The notes under the pieces are model-generated. The model saw only the letters and a program-made list of their open reading frames with translations. It searched no databases and was not told the origin of the DNA. A stretch of DNA of 64,000 nucleotides from Pelagovum sp. HNIBRBA483 (GTDB lineage: Bacteria; Pseudomonadota; Alphaproteobacteria; Rhodobacterales; Rhodobacteraceae), in NCBI RefSeq assembly GCF_040931995.1, contig NZ_CP162412.1, forward strand, positions 806,001 to 870,000, written 5' to 3'. The stretch's first letter is position 1; each line of letters opens with the position of its first letter. The translations under genes and the position numbers were made by a program. Shown one piece after another: positions 8,562-17,155 of this stretch.

Positions 8562-8957
8562 CTACTCCCACCAGCGGTCGATCTGGGCGATGTCGTCATC
8601 GGACCAGCCGAAGTGGTGCGCGAATTCGTGGATCGTGACGTGGGCCACGAGGGCGCTGAAGGAGACATCGCCGCGTTCGGCCCATTCATCGAGCAGCGGA
8701 CGGCGAAACAGCAAGACGGTATCGGGGGCCATTGGCACGTCCATCACCGATTTCATGGTCAGCGGCACGCCATCATAGAGGCCGGTGAGCGCGAAAGGGT
8801 CGCTCTCTTCCATGTCGCGGAGGATGTCTTCGGGTGGGAACTCGACCACGCGCAGGGCGACAGCCTCTGCGCCTGCACGGAAGGCGGGCGGCAGGGCGTT
8901 GACGGTGGCGCGGGCGATCTCTTCGATTTCGTCACAGGTGGGGGCGATGTGGTCCAT
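8562..8957 (-). CDS. metallopeptidase family protein (zincin, PF06262-like)
   Basis: A 131-residue acidic protein whose C-terminal part contains the zinc motif HEFAHHFGWSDDDI, the HExxHHFG signature of the minimal zincin family formerly DUF1025. The preceding text (PEDILRDME, TGLYDGVPLT, DTVLLFRRPLLDEWAE) also matches that family. The start at 8957 (MDHIAP) is chosen from family length; the open frame upstream runs into the divergent gltX gene and is not coding. Endogenous substrates of this family are poorly known. It converges on the DUF1801 gene with 3 bp between. Confidence 0.87.
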   Translation of the reverse strand: MDHIAPTCDEIEEIARATVNALPPAFRAGAEAVALRVVEFPPEDILRDMEESDPFALTGLYDGVPLTMKSVMDVPMAPDTVLLFRRPLLDEWAERGDVSFSALVAHVTIHEFAHHFGWSDDDIAQIDRWWE

Positions 8958-9023
8958 GGAGATGATATGGACAATTGCGGGCGGTTGTGAAAGAGGCAGA
9001 GCCCGAACCAGGAGGCCAAATCC

Positions 9024-10355
9024 ATGACCACGACACGCTTTGCCCCTTCGCCCACGGGATGGCTGCATATCGGTAACTTGCGCGCGGCGCTTTTCAACTA
9101 TGCCATTGCCCGCCAGCAGGGAGGCACCTTCATCCTGCGGATCGACGACACCGATCAGGAGCGGTCGAAGGAGGAGTATGTTGAGGGCGTCAAGGAAGAC
9201 CTCACATGGCTGGGGATTTCGTGGGACCGGATCGAGCGGCAGTCCGAGCGGCTGGACCGTTATGAGGCGGCGAAGCAGAAGCTGATCGAGATGGGGCGGC
9301 TTTACGAGTGTTTCGAGACGCCGGGCGAGCTGGACCTGAAGCGCAAGAAGCAGCTGAACATGGGCAAGCCGCCGGTTTATGACCGTGCGGCGCTGGCGCT
9401 GTCGGAAGCGGAGAAGGATGCGCTGCGGGCGGAGCGCGGCTCGCATTGGCGGTTCAGGCTGGATCAGGAGCGGATCGAGTGGGAGGATGGTATCCTCGGC
9501 CCGATCAGCATTGATGCGGCGAGTGTGTCCGATCCGGTTCTGATCAAGGAGAGCGGGCAGATCCTTTATACCATGGCATCTGTGGTGGATGATACGGAGA
9601 TGGGCATCACGGATGTGGTGCGCGGGTCGGATCATGTGACCAACACGGCGACGCAGATCCAGATCATTCAGGCGCTGGGCGGCACGGTGCCGCGTTTCGC
9701 GCATCACTCGCTGTTGACCGGCCCGCAGGGGGAGGCGCTGTCGAAGCGGCTTGGCACGCTGGCGCTGCGCGATCTGCGTGAGAAGGGTATTCAGCCGATG
9801 GCGATCCTGTCGCTGATGGCGCGGCTCGGGTCGAGCGATCCGGTGGAGCTGCGCGGCAGCATTGACGAGGTTGTGGACGGGTTCGACATTGGCAAGTTCG
9901 GTTCGGCGCCGACAAAGTTTGACGCTGCTGATCTGGAGCCGCTGACGGCGCGGTATCTGGCGGGGCTGCCCTATGCGGCGGTGGCGGAGCATGTGGCGGC
10001 GGCGGGTGTGCCGGAGGAACTCCGTGAGTTGTTTTGGGATGTGGTGCGCGAGAATATCAATGTCCTCGATGACTTGAATGCTTGGTGGAACCTATTCCAA
10101 AGCGGACCGGAGCAAATGGAAGCGGTTGTTTTGGTCGATGAGGATTGGGAGTTCGTGAAAGAAGCTCTCAAGTTGCTTCCAGAGCCGCCTTACAGTCCAG
10201 ACACTTGGATGACTTGGACAAATGAGGTCAAAGAAGCGACAGGTCGAAAAGGGAAATCCCTGTTCATGCCCTTGAGGCAAGCGATTACTGGGCGAGCTCG
10301 TGGTCCCGAAATGGCAGATGTTATGCGCTTAATGCAGGTTAAGCCGCGCGTCTAA
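9024..10355 (+). CDS. gltX: glutamate--tRNA ligase
   Basis: A 443-residue class I aminoacyl-tRNA synthetase that charges tRNA-Glu. The start at 9024 follows a clear AGGAGG. The HIGH-type motif is HIGN at residues 15-18 after RFAPSPTG, and the KMSKS-type motif is ALSKRLG. The catalytic domain and the four-helix junction are followed by an anticodon-binding C-terminal domain. Odd: from about 10050 to the stop, base composition drops clearly and rare codons (TTG, CTT, AGT) appear, while the first 1 kb is strongly GC-rich. The last about 100 codons may derive from a recombination event. Rhodobacteraceae often carry two GluRS paralogues; which this is cannot be told. Confidence 0.95.
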   Translation: MTTTRFAPSPTGWLHIGNLRAALFNYAIARQQGGTFILRIDDTDQERSKEEYVEGVKEDLTWLGISWDRIERQSERLDRYEAAKQKLIEMGRLYECFETPGELDLKRKKQLNMGKPPVYDRAALALSEAEKDALRAERGSHWRFRLDQERIEWEDGILGPISIDAASVSDPVLIKESGQILYTMASVVDDTEMGITDVVRGSDHVTNTATQIQIIQALGGTVPRFAHHSLLTGPQGEALSKRLGTLALRDLREKGIQPMAILSLMARLGSSDPVELRGSIDEVVDGFDIGKFGSAPTKFDAADLEPLTARYLAGLPYAAVAEHVAAAGVPEELRELFWDVVRENINVLDDLNAWWNLFQSGPEQMEAVVLVDEDWEFVKEALKLLPEPPYSPDTWMTWTNEVKEATGRKGKSLFMPLRQAITGRARGPEMADVMRLMQVKPRV

Positions 10356-10460
10356 GTGGAGAGATCGTGCCTGTCACGAGGGTGGGCGCGGTTTGATTCC
10401 GCGCGGCGGTGGGCTTTGGGGGTTCGCTTCTCAGATTGAGTGACGGCCGAACTATTTCGC

Positions 10461-10510
10461 GCCCGCCCTGGGGGCGGGGCAGGCGCGAACGGGCTGCTTG
10501 GCAGCCCGTT
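10461..10510 (+). terminator. hairpins after gltX
   Basis: A GC hairpin (about 10461-10480, GCCCGCCC/GGGCGGGG) is followed by a perfect 10-bp stem with a 3-nt loop (AACGGGCTGC 10488-10497, GCAGCCCGTT 10501-10510). It lies between the convergent gltX and cyclotransferase genes. No U-run follows on either strand, so it may be a bidirectional, weak or Rho-assisted terminator. Confidence 0.55.
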
Positions 10511-10516
10511 ATTCGG

Positions 10517-11086
10517 CTAGCTGATGATATTGGCTCGGAGGCGTGACAGGGCGGCGTCGACTGTCGCGGTTTCGTCCGGCGTCAGGGTTTGTGCGCGGGG
10601 GTAGCGCGGCGCGGCGCGGTCATCGAGGATCGGGGCATCCCAGCCGTGGGTGGTGGCGAAGAAGCGGGTGGCCCCATCAGGCCCAAAAACCCGCAGGAAG
10701 CCTTGCACCACCACATCGAGATAACTCAGAAGGATCGGATGCGCGGTGGATGGCGGGGCGAGCACGCCGCCATCGACCTCGTAAACGGCTGTTTCCGCGC
10801 GGGGGCCATCGTGGGCCACGGCATCGGTCACGATCCGGCGGAGATAGGCAAACTCGCGTTCGTCGAGCGCGGCCCAGTCGGCATTGGGGACATCGGCGAT
10901 GATGCCGTCGATCACCGTGCCTTGGGCGCAGCGCTCAACCGAGAGAAATGCCACATCGCGCAAGGTGGAGTGCCGCCAGACCCGCCGCCAGCCCGCGAGC
11001 TGCGCGGGGCGGGGGTTGTGGTAGGCATGGGTGGCAAGGTTCACCAGCGAGCCATAGCCGAAGAAGCGCGGATCGGGTGCGCTCAT
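10517..11086 (-). CDS. gamma-glutamylcyclotransferase-fold protein
   Basis: A 189-residue protein starting at ATG 11086, which overlaps the stop of the upstream ABC permease by 4 nt. The N-terminus FFGYGSLVN is the substrate-loop signature (YGSL/N) of the gamma-glutamylcyclotransferase/AIG2 fold. A downstream LDEREFAYLRR contains the glutamate usually acting as general acid/base. Possible roles are cyclising a gamma-glutamyl amine or glutathione to 5-oxoproline. The coupling to an FtsX-like ABC exporter is conspicuous but its meaning is unclear. The longer frame upstream overlaps the permease and is rejected. Confidence 0.82.
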   Translation of the reverse strand: MSAPDPRFFGYGSLVNLATHAYHNPRPAQLAGWRRVWRHSTLRDVAFLSVERCAQGTVIDGIIADVPNADWAALDEREFAYLRRIVTDAVAHDGPRAETAVYEVDGGVLAPPSTAHPILLSYLDVVVQGFLRVFGPDGATRFFATTHGWDAPILDDRAAPRYPRAQTLTPDETATVDAALSRLRANIIS

Positions 11087-13611
11087 TCCTGTGCCCTCAG
11101 GATGCGGGCGGGGCGGACATTGAGCGCGCGCAGCGCGAAGGCGAGGCCTGCGAGGAGGCTCGCCAAAATGCCGCCGAAGATGATCCAGAGTGCGGAGGAC
11201 CAAATCAGGACATAGTCGCCTTCCATTACGAAGGTGATGACGGACCAGCCGCCGAGCACGCCCGCAATTAGGGCGACGGTGCCTGCGGTGGCACCGAGGA
11301 GGGCTGCACGCAGGGTGAAGGACCACAGGATGCGGCCCCGTGCTGCGCCGAGGGTTTTCAGCACTGCGGCCTCGAAGGTGCGGGCGCGGTCGCCTGCGGC
11401 GGCGGCCCCGATCAGCACCAGAAAGCCAGTGACAAGCGTGGCCAACGCGCCGTAGCGGGTGGCGGTGGAGATATCGCCCACCAAATCGAGTGCTTGGTCG
11501 ATCGCGTCGCGGATGCGGATGGCGGTGATGTTGGGGTAAGCGCCTGCCAGATCGCGCAAGATCGCGGCTTCGGCCTCTGGCTCAGAATAGACGGTGGAGA
11601 TCCAGCTATGGGGCGCACCGGCGAGGGCGGCGGGGTTCATCGAGAGGACGAAACCGATGCCGGCGTTCTCGAAATTCACCTCGCGGAAGCTGGTGACGGT
11701 GCCGGTGATATCGCGGCCCAGAATGTTGACGGTGATGGTATCGCCGAGCTGGAGGCCGATCTCGCGGGCCTCTGCATCGGAGAAGGAGATTTGTGGCGGG
11801 CCGGTGTAATCTTCGGGCCACCATGTGCCTTCGGTGATGGTGGTGCCATCGGGGATGGCGGCGGAATAGGTGACGCCGCGATCACCGCGCACGACCCAGT
11901 GACCTTGGGCGACCTCCTCTGCGGGGCGGTCGTTGATGCGGGTGATGATGCCGCGCAGCATTGGCGCTGCGTCGAAGCTGGAGACTTGCGGATCAGAGGC
12001 GAGGCGGGAGCGGAAGCCCTCGATCTGATCTGGCTGGATGTCGATAAAGAAGTAAGACGGCGCGACTTCGGGCAGTTCCTCTGAGAAGGCGGTGCGGAGG
12101 TTGCCGTCGATCTGGCCCACCGCAGAGAGCACCGCAAGGCCGAGACCAAGGGAGAGGGTGACGGAGGTGGTTTCGCCCCTGTTCGCGCCTATGGCCCCTA
12201 GTGCGAGGCGCAGGGCGGGGCGGCCACGGGCGAGGCGGGAGGTGCGGCGGGCAAGCCATGATGCCGCCCGTGCGGCGAGCGCGAGGATCACCAGCGCACC
12301 GGCGATGCCGCCCGCCGTCCAGAGGGTGAGCCAGAGGTTGCCGGAGAACAGGATCGCCGCTCCGAGGAGCATGATCACAAGGCCCAGCGTCATCACCAGA
12401 TAGCGCGGGGCGGGGAGGCCGTGGCCGGAGGTGACGGATTCGCGGAATAGCGCTGCGGCGCGGATTTCTTCGGTGCGGGCGAGGGGCCAGAGGGTGAAGA
12501 TCAGCGCGGCGAGGAGGCCATAGAGCGCGGCCTCGATCAGCGGAGCGGGGTAGAGGAGAATATCGGCGGGGAGGGGGAGGCTTTCTTCGATCAGCGGGGC
12601 AAGCAGGAGGGGAATGCCACCGCCGAGCACGATCCCGATGGCGATGCCGAGGAGCGTTAGCGCGCCGATTTGCAGGAAATAGGTTAGGAAGATCGTGCCG
12701 CGCGTTGCGCCGAGGGTCTTCAGCGTGGCGATGGTGCCGGTTTTACCCGCGAGATAGGCGCGGACGGCAGCGGAGACGCCAACGCCGCCAACCGCAAGGC
12801 CGGAGAGGCCGATCAGAACGAGGAAGGAGCCGAGCCGCTCGATAAAGGTTTCGGTGCCGCCTGCGCCACGTCGGCTGTCGCGCCAGCGGAGGCCGTTTTC
12901 CTTGAAGCGGTTTTTGGCTTGCTGGCCGATCTGGTCGAGATCGGCGTTGGCGGGTAGGTCGAGCCGGTATTGGGTGGAAAAGAGCGTGCCTTCGGTGATC
13001 AGGCCGGAATTGGCGAGATCGCGCGTCAGCACAATCGTGCGGGGGCCAAGGCCGAAACCTGCGGAGGCGTTATCGGGGTAGCGCTCAAGCGTGGCGGAAA
13101 ACACAAACTCTTGCGCCCCGAGGCGGAAAATATCGCCGGGGGACAGGGCGAGGCGGTCTGCGAGCACGCGCTCCATCACCGCGCCGGGGTGGGTGGCGGT
13201 GCCAGCGAGCGCGTCAGACAAGGGCATGGGCGGGTCGAGGGTGACGCTGCCGATCAGCGGGTAGGCGGTATCAACCGCGCGGATTTGGGTGAGGGCACGC
13301 TCGGGCGTTGCGTCACGGTGCACCACCGCCATGGAGCGGAAATCCACGGTTTCGGAAAGCTGCTCGGAGATGCTTTCGAGATAGGCGCGTTCTTCATCGC
13401 GTGCGAAGCGGTAGGTGAACTCGGCCTCGGCATCGCCACCAAGGATCGATGCGCCTTCGCGCTGGAGGCCTTCCTGAATGGCGGATTGAACGGTGCCGAC
13501 GGCGGCGATGGCCGCGACGCCAAGGGCGAGGCAGGCGAGGAACACACGGAAGCCGCGCAGCCCCCCGCGCAGTTCCCGCCGTGCGAAGCGGGTGGCGAGG
13601 GCGAGGCTCAT
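11083..13611 (-). CDS. ABC transporter permease, FtsX-like (YbbP family)
   Basis: An 842-residue integral membrane protein. An N-terminal transmembrane helix (RGFRVFLACLALGVAAIAAV) is followed by a large periplasmic MacB-PCD-type domain. Three helices come near residues 260-370, then another helix group, a second periplasmic domain, and three C-terminal helices. This duplicated FtsX architecture and length match E. coli YbbP. It overlaps the upstream ATPase gene by 4 nt. Together with that ATPase and the neighbouring TesA-like esterase it repeats the conserved tesA/ybbA/ybbP neighbourhood. The substrate is unknown; lipids or lipoproteins are plausible for this class. Confidence 0.92.
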   Translation of the reverse strand: MSLALATRFARRELRGGLRGFRVFLACLALGVAAIAAVGTVQSAIQEGLQREGASILGGDAEAEFTYRFARDEERAYLESISEQLSETVDFRSMAVVHRDATPERALTQIRAVDTAYPLIGSVTLDPPMPLSDALAGTATHPGAVMERVLADRLALSPGDIFRLGAQEFVFSATLERYPDNASAGFGLGPRTIVLTRDLANSGLITEGTLFSTQYRLDLPANADLDQIGQQAKNRFKENGLRWRDSRRGAGGTETFIERLGSFLVLIGLSGLAVGGVGVSAAVRAYLAGKTGTIATLKTLGATRGTIFLTYFLQIGALTLLGIAIGIVLGGGIPLLLAPLIEESLPLPADILLYPAPLIEAALYGLLAALIFTLWPLARTEEIRAAALFRESVTSGHGLPAPRYLVMTLGLVIMLLGAAILFSGNLWLTLWTAGGIAGALVILALAARAASWLARRTSRLARGRPALRLALGAIGANRGETTSVTLSLGLGLAVLSAVGQIDGNLRTAFSEELPEVAPSYFFIDIQPDQIEGFRSRLASDPQVSSFDAAPMLRGIITRINDRPAEEVAQGHWVVRGDRGVTYSAAIPDGTTITEGTWWPEDYTGPPQISFSDAEAREIGLQLGDTITVNILGRDITGTVTSFREVNFENAGIGFVLSMNPAALAGAPHSWISTVYSEPEAEAAILRDLAGAYPNITAIRIRDAIDQALDLVGDISTATRYGALATLVTGFLVLIGAAAAGDRARTFEAAVLKTLGAARGRILWSFTLRAALLGATAGTVALIAGVLGGWSVITFVMEGDYVLIWSSALWIIFGGILASLLAGLAFALRALNVRPARILRAQE

Positions 13612-14303
13612 TCGGCGGCCCTCGTCTCGGCATTCGGTTCGATCCGGCCATCGCGGAGGCGGATAACGCGGTCGCAGCGGGCGGCCAGTTCGGGCGCGTG
13701 CGTGACCATGATCAGCGTCGCGCCGTGGCGGTCCTGAAGGCCGAACAGGAGATCCATGATCGCCTTGCCGGTCGTTTCGTCGAGGTTGCCTGTCGGTTCA
13801 TCGGCCAGCAGGATGCGCGGGCGCGGCGCGGAGGCGCGGGCGAGTGCGACGCGCTGTTGCTCGCCGCCCGAGAGCTGCGCGGGGTAGTGACCGGCACGCT
13901 GGGCGAGGCCAACGGCGGCCAGCTCGGCCTCCGCCCGTTCGAAAGCGTCCTTGTGACCGGCCAGCTCCAGCGGGGTCGCGACATTTTCCAGCGCGGTCAT
14001 GGTGGGAATGAGGTGGAAGGATTGGAACACAACCCCCATATTACCCCTGCGGAAGCGGGCGAGCGCGTCTTCGTCCATCGCGGTGATGTCTTGACCCAAG
14101 GCGGTGATGCGGCCCGCGGAGGCGGTTTCCAGCCCGCCCATGAGCATGAGGAGCGAGGATTTGCCCGACCCACTGGGACCAATCAGGCCAAGCGAGGAGC
14201 CAGCGGCGATGTCGAGGGAGATGTCATGCAGGATATCGACCGGACCGGCATTGCCCATCAACGACAGCGACACACCGGACAGGGACAGGACAGGATCAGA
14301 CAT
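13608..14303 (-). CDS. ABC transporter ATP-binding protein (YbbA/LolD-like)
   Basis: A 231-residue nucleotide-binding subunit. ATG at 14303 ([13 protein letters not shown]) is preferred because GAAAGG lies upstream. Walker A is GPSGSGKSS, the Q-loop is in VVFQSFHL, the signature is [14 protein letters not shown], Walker B is [12 protein letters not shown] and the switch His is in MVTHAPELA. The PTGNLD form is typical of the MacB/LolD/FtsE class serving FtsX-like permeases, here the downstream gene overlapping by 4 nt. It energises that permease from the cytoplasmic face. Confidence 0.93.
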   Translation of the reverse strand: MSDPVLSLSGVSLSLMGNAGPVDILHDISLDIAAGSSLGLIGPSGSGKSSLLMLMGGLETASAGRITALGQDITAMDEDALARFRRGNMGVVFQSFHLIPTMTALENVATPLELAGHKDAFERAEAELAAVGLAQRAGHYPAQLSGGEQQRVALARASAPRPRILLADEPTGNLDETTGKAIMDLLFGLQDRHGATLIMVTHAPELAARCDRVIRLRDGRIEPNAETRAAE

Positions 14304-14355
14304 GACATACCTTTCACGCATTCGGGTTGCCTTTGCATATGGGGCAAAGCGGCTG

Positions 14356-15012
14356 ATGCGCAACCTCACGATTGCGGGAGCGGGGCTGTTTGCCGTGGCG
14401 GGCGTCCTGCGGGCGGAGCCGGTGACGGTGGTGGCGTTGGGCGACAGCCTGACCCAAGGTTATGGTTTGCCGCAGGCCGAGGGCTTTGTGCCGCAGATGC
14501 AGGCATGGCTCGATGCGCAGGGCCATGACGTGGTGATGATCAACGCCGGTGTTTCGGGTGATACCACGGCGGGGGGGCTTTCCCGCGTGGGGTGGAGCCT
14601 GACGCCGGAGGTGGATGCGATGATCGTGGCGCTGGGTGGCAATGACCTCTTGCGGGGGCTGCCACCGGAGGCGAGCCGCGCCAATCTGGACGGGATATTG
14701 GCTGAGGCCGCCGCGCGGGAATTGCCCGTTTTGGTGGTGGGGATGCAGGCCACGAGCAATTACGGGCCAGACTACAAGGACGCCTTTGATGCGATGTATC
14801 CCGAACTGGCCAGCGCATATGACGCGCTTTATTACGAAAGCTTCTTTCGCGGATTAACCGCAGAGGAAGGCGACGTGGGCGCGGCGCGGGCGCGGTTCAT
14901 GCAGGCGGATGGCATTCACCCGAATGCGGATGGCGTTGCGGCGATCGTGGCCGATATGGGGCCGGTGGTCGCGGAATTGGTCGAGCAAGCGGCGGAAGGC
15001 GGCGCCCAATAG
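14356..15012 (+). CDS. tesA: arylesterase / acyl-CoA thioesterase I-like SGNH hydrolase
   Basis: A 218-residue SGNH hydrolase. The start at 14356 gives a clean signal peptide (MRNLTIAGAGLFAVAGVLRA), so the mature enzyme is periplasmic. Block I is ALGDSLTQGYG with the catalytic Ser, block III is LGGNDLLRG, and block V is DGIHPN with the Asp-His pair. TesA hydrolyses thioesters and esters and has lysophospholipase activity. It diverges from the ybbA-like ATPase as in E. coli. An alternative ATG at 14302 would share a palindromic CATG with the ATPase start. Confidence 0.92.
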   Translation: MRNLTIAGAGLFAVAGVLRAEPVTVVALGDSLTQGYGLPQAEGFVPQMQAWLDAQGHDVVMINAGVSGDTTAGGLSRVGWSLTPEVDAMIVALGGNDLLRGLPPEASRANLDGILAEAAARELPVLVVGMQATSNYGPDYKDAFDAMYPELASAYDALYYESFFRGLTAEEGDVGAARARFMQADGIHPNADGVAAIVADMGPVVAELVEQAAEGGAQ

Positions 15013-15035
15013 GCGCGCGACGCGGCACTGCCAAC

Positions 15036-15066
15036 AAAAAAGGCCGCCCGACATGCGGACGGCCTT
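15036..15066 (-). terminator. intrinsic terminator of the cold-shock gene
   Basis: On the minus strand a 7-bp stem AAGGCCG/CGGCCTT (15060-15066 with 15040-15046), with further inner pairing, is followed by six T residues (plus-strand A-run 15036-15041). It lies 22 bp past the csp stop and converges on tesA. Confidence 0.85.
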
Positions 15067-15087
15067 CCAAACCAAAGCTTTAAAGGC

Positions 15088-15294
15088 TTAGGCGATTGCG
15101 ATGTTGATCGCGGATTCGCGACCATCGCGGCCGGGCTGGATGTCGAAGGTGACCTTCTGATCTTCCTGCAGGCCGGTGAGGCCGGAACGCTCTACAGCGG
15201 AAATGTGAACGAATACGTCCTTGCTGCCGCCCTCGGGGGCGATGAAGCCGTAGCCTTTGGTGGTGTTGAACCATTTTACGGTGCCGTTAGCCAT
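15088..15294 (-). CDS. cold-shock protein, CspA family
   Basis: A 68-residue single cold-shock domain. RNP1 is KGYGFIAP and RNP2 is VFVHISAVE; the protein begins ANGTVKWFN as in alphaproteobacterial Csps. It binds single-stranded RNA and DNA and acts as an RNA chaperone. An AAGGAG ribosome binding site precedes the ATG. The upstream space shared with trxC is about 250 bp, enough for a long 5' leader of the kind that controls cspA mRNAs, with a possible -10 TACAAT at 15326-15331 (minus). Confidence 0.96.
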   Translation of the reverse strand: MANGTVKWFNTTKGYGFIAPEGGSKDVFVHISAVERSGLTGLQEDQKVTFDIQPGRDGRESAINIAIA

Positions 15295-15544
15295 CCGTAG
15301 TCTCCTTGTATTAACCGCTCACGGAATTGTAGCGGGTCGGCTCGTCAGTGCTAATCGAAGTACTGGGCCGTAGAAGGAGACAGTGGTCGATAGAGTAACT
15401 TGCACGGCGCATATGGGGGCGACGCCAAAATAAATCAAGGGGAATGTCATGGAATGACGCTGCGCTGCCATCAAGTGCAACATGGCTTGAACGAGGCGGC
15501 AAGACTACATATTATAATTTCAGCATATATTTTTGGAGGCGATC
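15295..15544. promoter_or_regulatory. divergent csp/trxC promoter region
   Basis: About 250 bp with no supported gene. On the plus strand TTGAAC, a 17-20 bp gap and TATTATAAT precede trxC, resembling a sigma70 promoter near 15487-15520. On the minus strand TACAAT (15326-15331) with TAGCAC 16 bp upstream could serve the cold-shock gene. Confidence 0.5.
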
Positions 15545-15970
15545 ATGGCCGGATTGAAAATCACCTGTCTGGACTGCATGCAGGTTAACCGTGTGCCGGA
15601 GGAAAAGCTCGGCGCGGGTCCGAAATGCGCGGCCTGTGGCGCGAAACTGGTCTCCGAAAAAGCGGTGGAGATCGACTTCCAGACCTTGCAAAAAGCGGCG
15701 CGCAATGACGACCTGCCACTGGTGGTGGATTTCTGGGCGCCGTGGTGCGGGCCGTGCCGGATGATGGCGCCGGAATTCTCGAAGGCGGCGGGGATGTTGA
15801 AGGGCCGTGCGCGGCTGGTGAAGGTGAACACCGAAGCCGAGCCGAAAGCGGGCCAGAGCTACAATATTCGCGGTATTCCGACGATGGTGAAGTTCGAGAA
15901 GGGCCGCGAGGCGAAGCGGCAGGCCGGTGCGATGCCAATGGCGGGGATCGTGCAATGGGCGGGGCAATAG
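15545..15970 (+). CDS. trxC: thioredoxin 2 (zinc-binding)
   Basis: A 141-residue thioredoxin. ATG at 15545 follows GGAGG. The N-terminal extension has two CxxC pairs (CLDC and CAAC), the zinc site that defines TrxC. The redox-active WCGPC lies in DFWAPWCGPCRMM, and the cis-proline loop is RGIPTM. It reduces protein disulfides in the cytoplasm; TrxC proteins are usually tied to the oxidative-stress response. It is a single gene converging on the DUF302 gene. Confidence 0.95.
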   Translation: MAGLKITCLDCMQVNRVPEEKLGAGPKCAACGAKLVSEKAVEIDFQTLQKAARNDDLPLVVDFWAPWCGPCRMMAPEFSKAAGMLKGRARLVKVNTEAEPKAGQSYNIRGIPTMVKFEKGREAKRQAGAMPMAGIVQWAGQ

Positions 15971-15990
15971 CCGCCGCCCATGCGCTTGGA

Positions 15991-16377
15991 TCAGACTTCC
16001 GCGACCACCGCTTCGAGCATGGTGCGGACTTGACCGGCGACGGATTTTAGCCCGTCATTGTCAATCGCGGACATGGAGGCTTGCGGGTCGATCGCGGAGA
16101 CGGTGACGCCGCCATTCTCGGCCCGCAGGATAACGTTACAGGGCAGCATGGCGCCGACCTTTGGCTCCATGCCGATGGCCTCCCATGCCATGGACGGGTT
16201 GCAGGCGCCGAGGATGCGGTAGCCGTCCATATCCTTGTCGATTTTCTTTTTCATCGTGGCTTGAACGTCGATCTCTGTCAGGACGCCGAAGCCGTGCGCG
16301 CCAAGTGCGCTGCGGGTGCGGGCATCGACCTCGTCAATCGTCGCGTCGGGGATGTGGCGGTCAATCGTATAGGACAT
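15991..16377 (-). CDS. DUF302 domain-containing protein
   Basis: A 128-residue protein. ATG at 16377 has the ribosome binding site GCAGGAG. The segment GFGVLTEIDVQATMKKKID followed by YRILGACNP and MLPCNVILR is the DUF302 pattern, with two conserved cysteines. DUF302 proteins are small, often metal- or stress-associated, with no established reaction. It diverges from the DUF2938 gene with about 115 bp between. Confidence 0.86.
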   Translation of the reverse strand: MSYTIDRHIPDATIDEVDARTRSALGAHGFGVLTEIDVQATMKKKIDKDMDGYRILGACNPSMAWEAIGMEPKVGAMLPCNVILRAENGGVTVSAIDPQASMSAIDNDGLKSVAGQVRTMLEAVVAEV

Positions 16378-16493
16378 GGGAACTCCTGCGTTTAAATACA
16401 TTTCATAAGTGGAATGTTTTGGTGCGGAATTCAAGAGGGTGCTTGCGAGATTGGACGCCTGCGGCGATGCTGGGGCAAAACGGGAGGGACAGA

Positions 16494-16970
16494 ATGGACA
16501 ACCTTTGGATTGCGGGCATCCTGATCGGGCTGGGTGGCACGGTGGCGATGGACCTTTGGGCGCTGGTGCTGAACCGGCTTGCGGGACAACCGCTGCCGAA
16601 CTGGGCGATGGTGGGCCGGTGGTTCGGCTATTTGCCGCGCGGTGTGGTGATGCATGAGGATATCGGCGCCACCGCTCCGCTGGAGGGAGAGCTGCGGCTG
16701 GGCTGGATCATGCATTACGCAGTGGGCGTGGCCTATGGTGTGATCTGGGTGCTGATCGCGGGGCCGCAATGGCTGGCGGTGCCGAGCTTCCTGCCGGTGT
16801 GGATTTTCGCGCTGCTGACGATCGCGGCGGGGTGGTTCCTGTTGCAGCCCGGGATGGGGCTGGGAATGGGTGCATCAAAGACCGACGCGCCATGGAAGGG
16901 CCGCGCGATGGGCCTCGTGGCGCACACGGCCTTCGGGCTGGGCATGTGGGCGGTGGCGCTGGTGCTGTGA
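16494..16970 (+). CDS. DUF2938 family membrane protein
   Basis: A 158-residue integral membrane protein with about four hydrophobic segments (residues 4-26, 72-92, 99-119, 138-158). The conserved N-terminus GILIGLGGTVAMDLWALVLN and PNWAMVGRWFGY match DUF2938. The ribosome binding site is GGGAGG upstream of ATG 16494. Function is unknown. A hairpin (GCAGCCG TTT CGGCTGC, 16987-17003, flanked by GGGCGGG/CCCGCCC) follows the stop and may terminate it. Confidence 0.84.
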   Translation: MDNLWIAGILIGLGGTVAMDLWALVLNRLAGQPLPNWAMVGRWFGYLPRGVVMHEDIGATAPLEGELRLGWIMHYAVGVAYGVIWVLIAGPQWLAVPSFLPVWIFALLTIAAGWFLLQPGMGLGMGASKTDAPWKGRAMGLVAHTAFGLGMWAVALVL

Positions 16971-16974
16971 GGTG

Positions 16975-17008
16975 GCGGGCGGGATAGCAGCCGTTTCGGC
17001 TGCCCGCC
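16975..17008 (+). terminator. stem-loop after DUF2938 gene
   Basis: GGGCGGG...GCAGCCG-TTT-CGGCTGC...CCCGCCC forms a stable stem-loop just past the stop at 16970. No poly-T tract follows, so termination is inferred from position only. Confidence 0.45.
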
Positions 17009-17117
17009 CATCGCTGGGCCGCCCGCTCGGCACAGCGATTTGGCTGGGCTGGGCGCGCGGCTTGGAGGGTGTGCGGATGTGAGAGGATAAAGTGCGTTTG
17101 CAGGAGGGTGGAACGCT

Positions 17118-17147
17118 GCGCCGCGGCCCAGTGATGGGCGGCGGCGC
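17118..17147 (-). terminator. stem-loop after ettA
   Basis: Downstream of the ettA stop on the minus strand, GCGCCG (17118-17123) pairs with CGGCGC (17142-17147), with a further inner CCCA/TGGG helix. A T-run is lacking; it may be a Rho-independent terminator of weak type. Confidence 0.4.
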
Positions 17148-17155
17148 TTGGTGTT

